A stretch of DNA of 20,699 nt, taken from PHAA01 sp964584415 (GTDB lineage: Bacteria; Bacillota; Syntrophomonadia; Syntrophomonadales; Syntrophomonadaceae). The stretch covers positions 1 to 20,699 of the forward strand of contig CAZOZX010000034.1 in assembly GCA_964584415.1 (NCBI GenBank). The letters run 5' to 3'. A program made the position numbers and the translations under genes. Under the pieces are notes generated by a model. It searched no databases, had not been told where the DNA came from, and saw only the letters and a list, made by a program, of their open reading frames with translations. Below, piece by piece: positions 19,983 to 20,699 of this stretch (positions within the stretch are counted from its first letter, which is position 1; the number at the start of each line of letters is the position of its first letter).

Positions 19983-20699
19983 TTATAAAACTTTAGCTAA
20001 ACCGCTGTATATCCGGCCATGGGCAGTGTCGATAGTAACCAGATCACCGTCTTTTAAGATCCGGGTAGCTTCCCTGGCGCCCACAACTACTGGCAGGCCC
20101 GTATTCAGCCCCATAATGGCCGCATCCGAAGTTAGTCCACCCTCTTCAGCTACCAGCGCCTTTATCCTGTTGAGGTACGGTGTAATGGAGGGGTATGCCG
20201 CTTGGCAGACCAGAATATCTCCCGGTTTGATAGCGGCCAGATCGTTTTCGCTGTAAATCACCTTGATCCGCCCGCTCACCGGCTGTCTTCCTATCCCCAT
20301 ACCCTGTAAAATAATATCGCTTATCACCTGTACTTTGATTAAATTGGTTGTCCCGGTTAGCCCCGCCGGACTCCCGGCTGTCAGTACCACCATGTCCCCC
20401 TTCTTCACGTAACCTTTTTCCAGGCAGCCTTTCAAGGCTGTTTCAAATATTTCATCAGTGCCATAGGTAGGTTTGGTGAGGATGGGATACACTCCCCATA
20501 CCAGCACTAGCTTGCGCATCACCGCATCATCTGCAGTAACTGCTATAATATCAGCCTGGGGGCGGTATTTGGAGACCATTCGGGCAGTAGCACCAGTGGT
20601 TGTCGCGGTTATTATGGTAGATATACCCAGGCTGGCCGCTGTGGTACAGGTCGCGTAACTTATCGCATCAGTCACTGACGAGGTACCCTGCAGGCGTTT
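19983..20699 (-). CDS. pyk: Pyruvate kinase, C-terminal part, cut by window edge
   Basis: 239 codons to the window end. The start of the visible part, SSVTDAISYATCTTAASLGI, is the well-known motif opening the pyruvate kinase C-terminal regulatory domain, continuing with ITATTTGATARMVSKYRP and GYVKKGDMVVLTAGSPAG. Beyond this comes a further ~90-residue domain with SENDLAAIKPGDILVCQAAY, EEGGLTSDAAIMGLNTGLPV and KDGDLVTIDTAHGRIYSG. This is the PEP-utilising phosphohistidine-like extra C-terminal domain found in pyruvate kinases of Bacilli and Clostridia. The conserved Thr-Ser-His/Cys motif reads GLTSDA, lacking the phospho-His, as in Geobacillus. The enzyme makes pyruvate and ATP from PEP and ADP in the cytosol. 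Confidence 0.96.
   Translation of the reverse strand, partial: KRLQGTSSVTDAISYATCTTAASLGISTIITATTTGATARMVSKYRPQADIIAVTADDAVMRKLVLVWGVYPILTKPTYGTDEIFETALKGCLEKGYVKKGDMVVLTAGSPAGLTGTTNLIKVQVISDIILQGMGIGRQPVSGRIKVIYSENDLAAIKPGDILVCQAAYPSITPYLNRIKALVAEEGGLTSDAAIMGLNTGLPVVVGAREATRILKDGDLVTIDTAHGRIYSGLAKVL

Overview
The window comes from an anaerobic, low-to-mid-GC Firmicute of the Clostridia/Syntrophomonas type. This is an inference from gene content: a hybrid-cluster protein operon, ferredoxins, a DUF362-ferredoxin fusion, a molbindin, a HesB-type gene with an in-frame UGA, frequent TTG/GTG starts and strong AGGAGG-type ribosome binding sites. No phage, transposase gene, CRISPR array, rRNA or tRNA was seen.

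Layout. 1-1.0 kb: the 5' part of dnaK behind a MerR/HspR-like repressor gene, both on the minus strand, with a clean promoter overlapped by a perfect 7-3-7 palindrome. 1.2-2.5 kb: a zinc-ribbon Nudix hydrolase (+) converging on a LysE-type exporter (-). 2.7-5.6 kb: a minus-strand nitrosative/redox stress operon running Rrf2 regulator, hcp, cupin, ferredoxin. 5.8-9.5 kb (+): a lipase-like hydrolase, then a three-gene NitT/TauT-type ABC importer. 9.5-12.1 kb (-): an MFS exporter and a DUF362-ferredoxin protein. 12.2-14.5 kb (-): a TipA-like MerR activator with a strong internal start, a 54-aa sigma-region-4-like protein, a DUF5661 protein and a methyltransferase ending in a terminator. 14.6-15.9 kb (+): ccdA-tlpA, a thiol-reduction pair. 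16.1-16.4 kb (-): a YgbA-type protein linked to NO stress. 16.45-17.39 kb: a long non-coding stretch holding a promoter-to-hairpin transcription unit of about 400 nt (a candidate structured RNA) and, on the other strand, the folded leader of an unknown gene. 17.4-18.4 kb: that unknown gene and a HesB-like gene on the minus strand that reads through UGA. 18.8-20.7 kb: an M15 peptidase and a molbindin (+), converging through a hairpin on the 3' part of pyruvate kinase (-).

Most notable points. (1) 18070-18393 is best read as one 107-codon HesB-family selenoprotein gene, with UGA at codon 36 and a SECIS-like hairpin just after it. Ordinary gene calling would leave only its 3' two thirds. (2) Two near-identical copies and one diverged copy of an unrecognised structured repeat (GATTGAG, hairpin, GATTGA, then GCTATAA) lie in the convergent intergenic gaps 15874-16108 and 17825-18069. 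The third copy carries an additional REP-like hairpin in its apical loop. (3) The candidate RNA at about 16651-17051 matches no RNA class I know. (4) The TipA-like gene has a near-perfect Shine-Dalgarno and ATG at its domain boundary, which would yield a separate ligand-binding domain as in the Streptomyces TipAL/TipAS pair.

Functionally, several genes concern iron-sulfur, thiol and NO chemistry (Rrf2-hcp-cupin-ferredoxin, the YgbA-like protein, the HesB selenoprotein, ccdA-tlpA). Drug-sensing and export functions (TipA-like regulator, MFS, LysE) are scattered among them.
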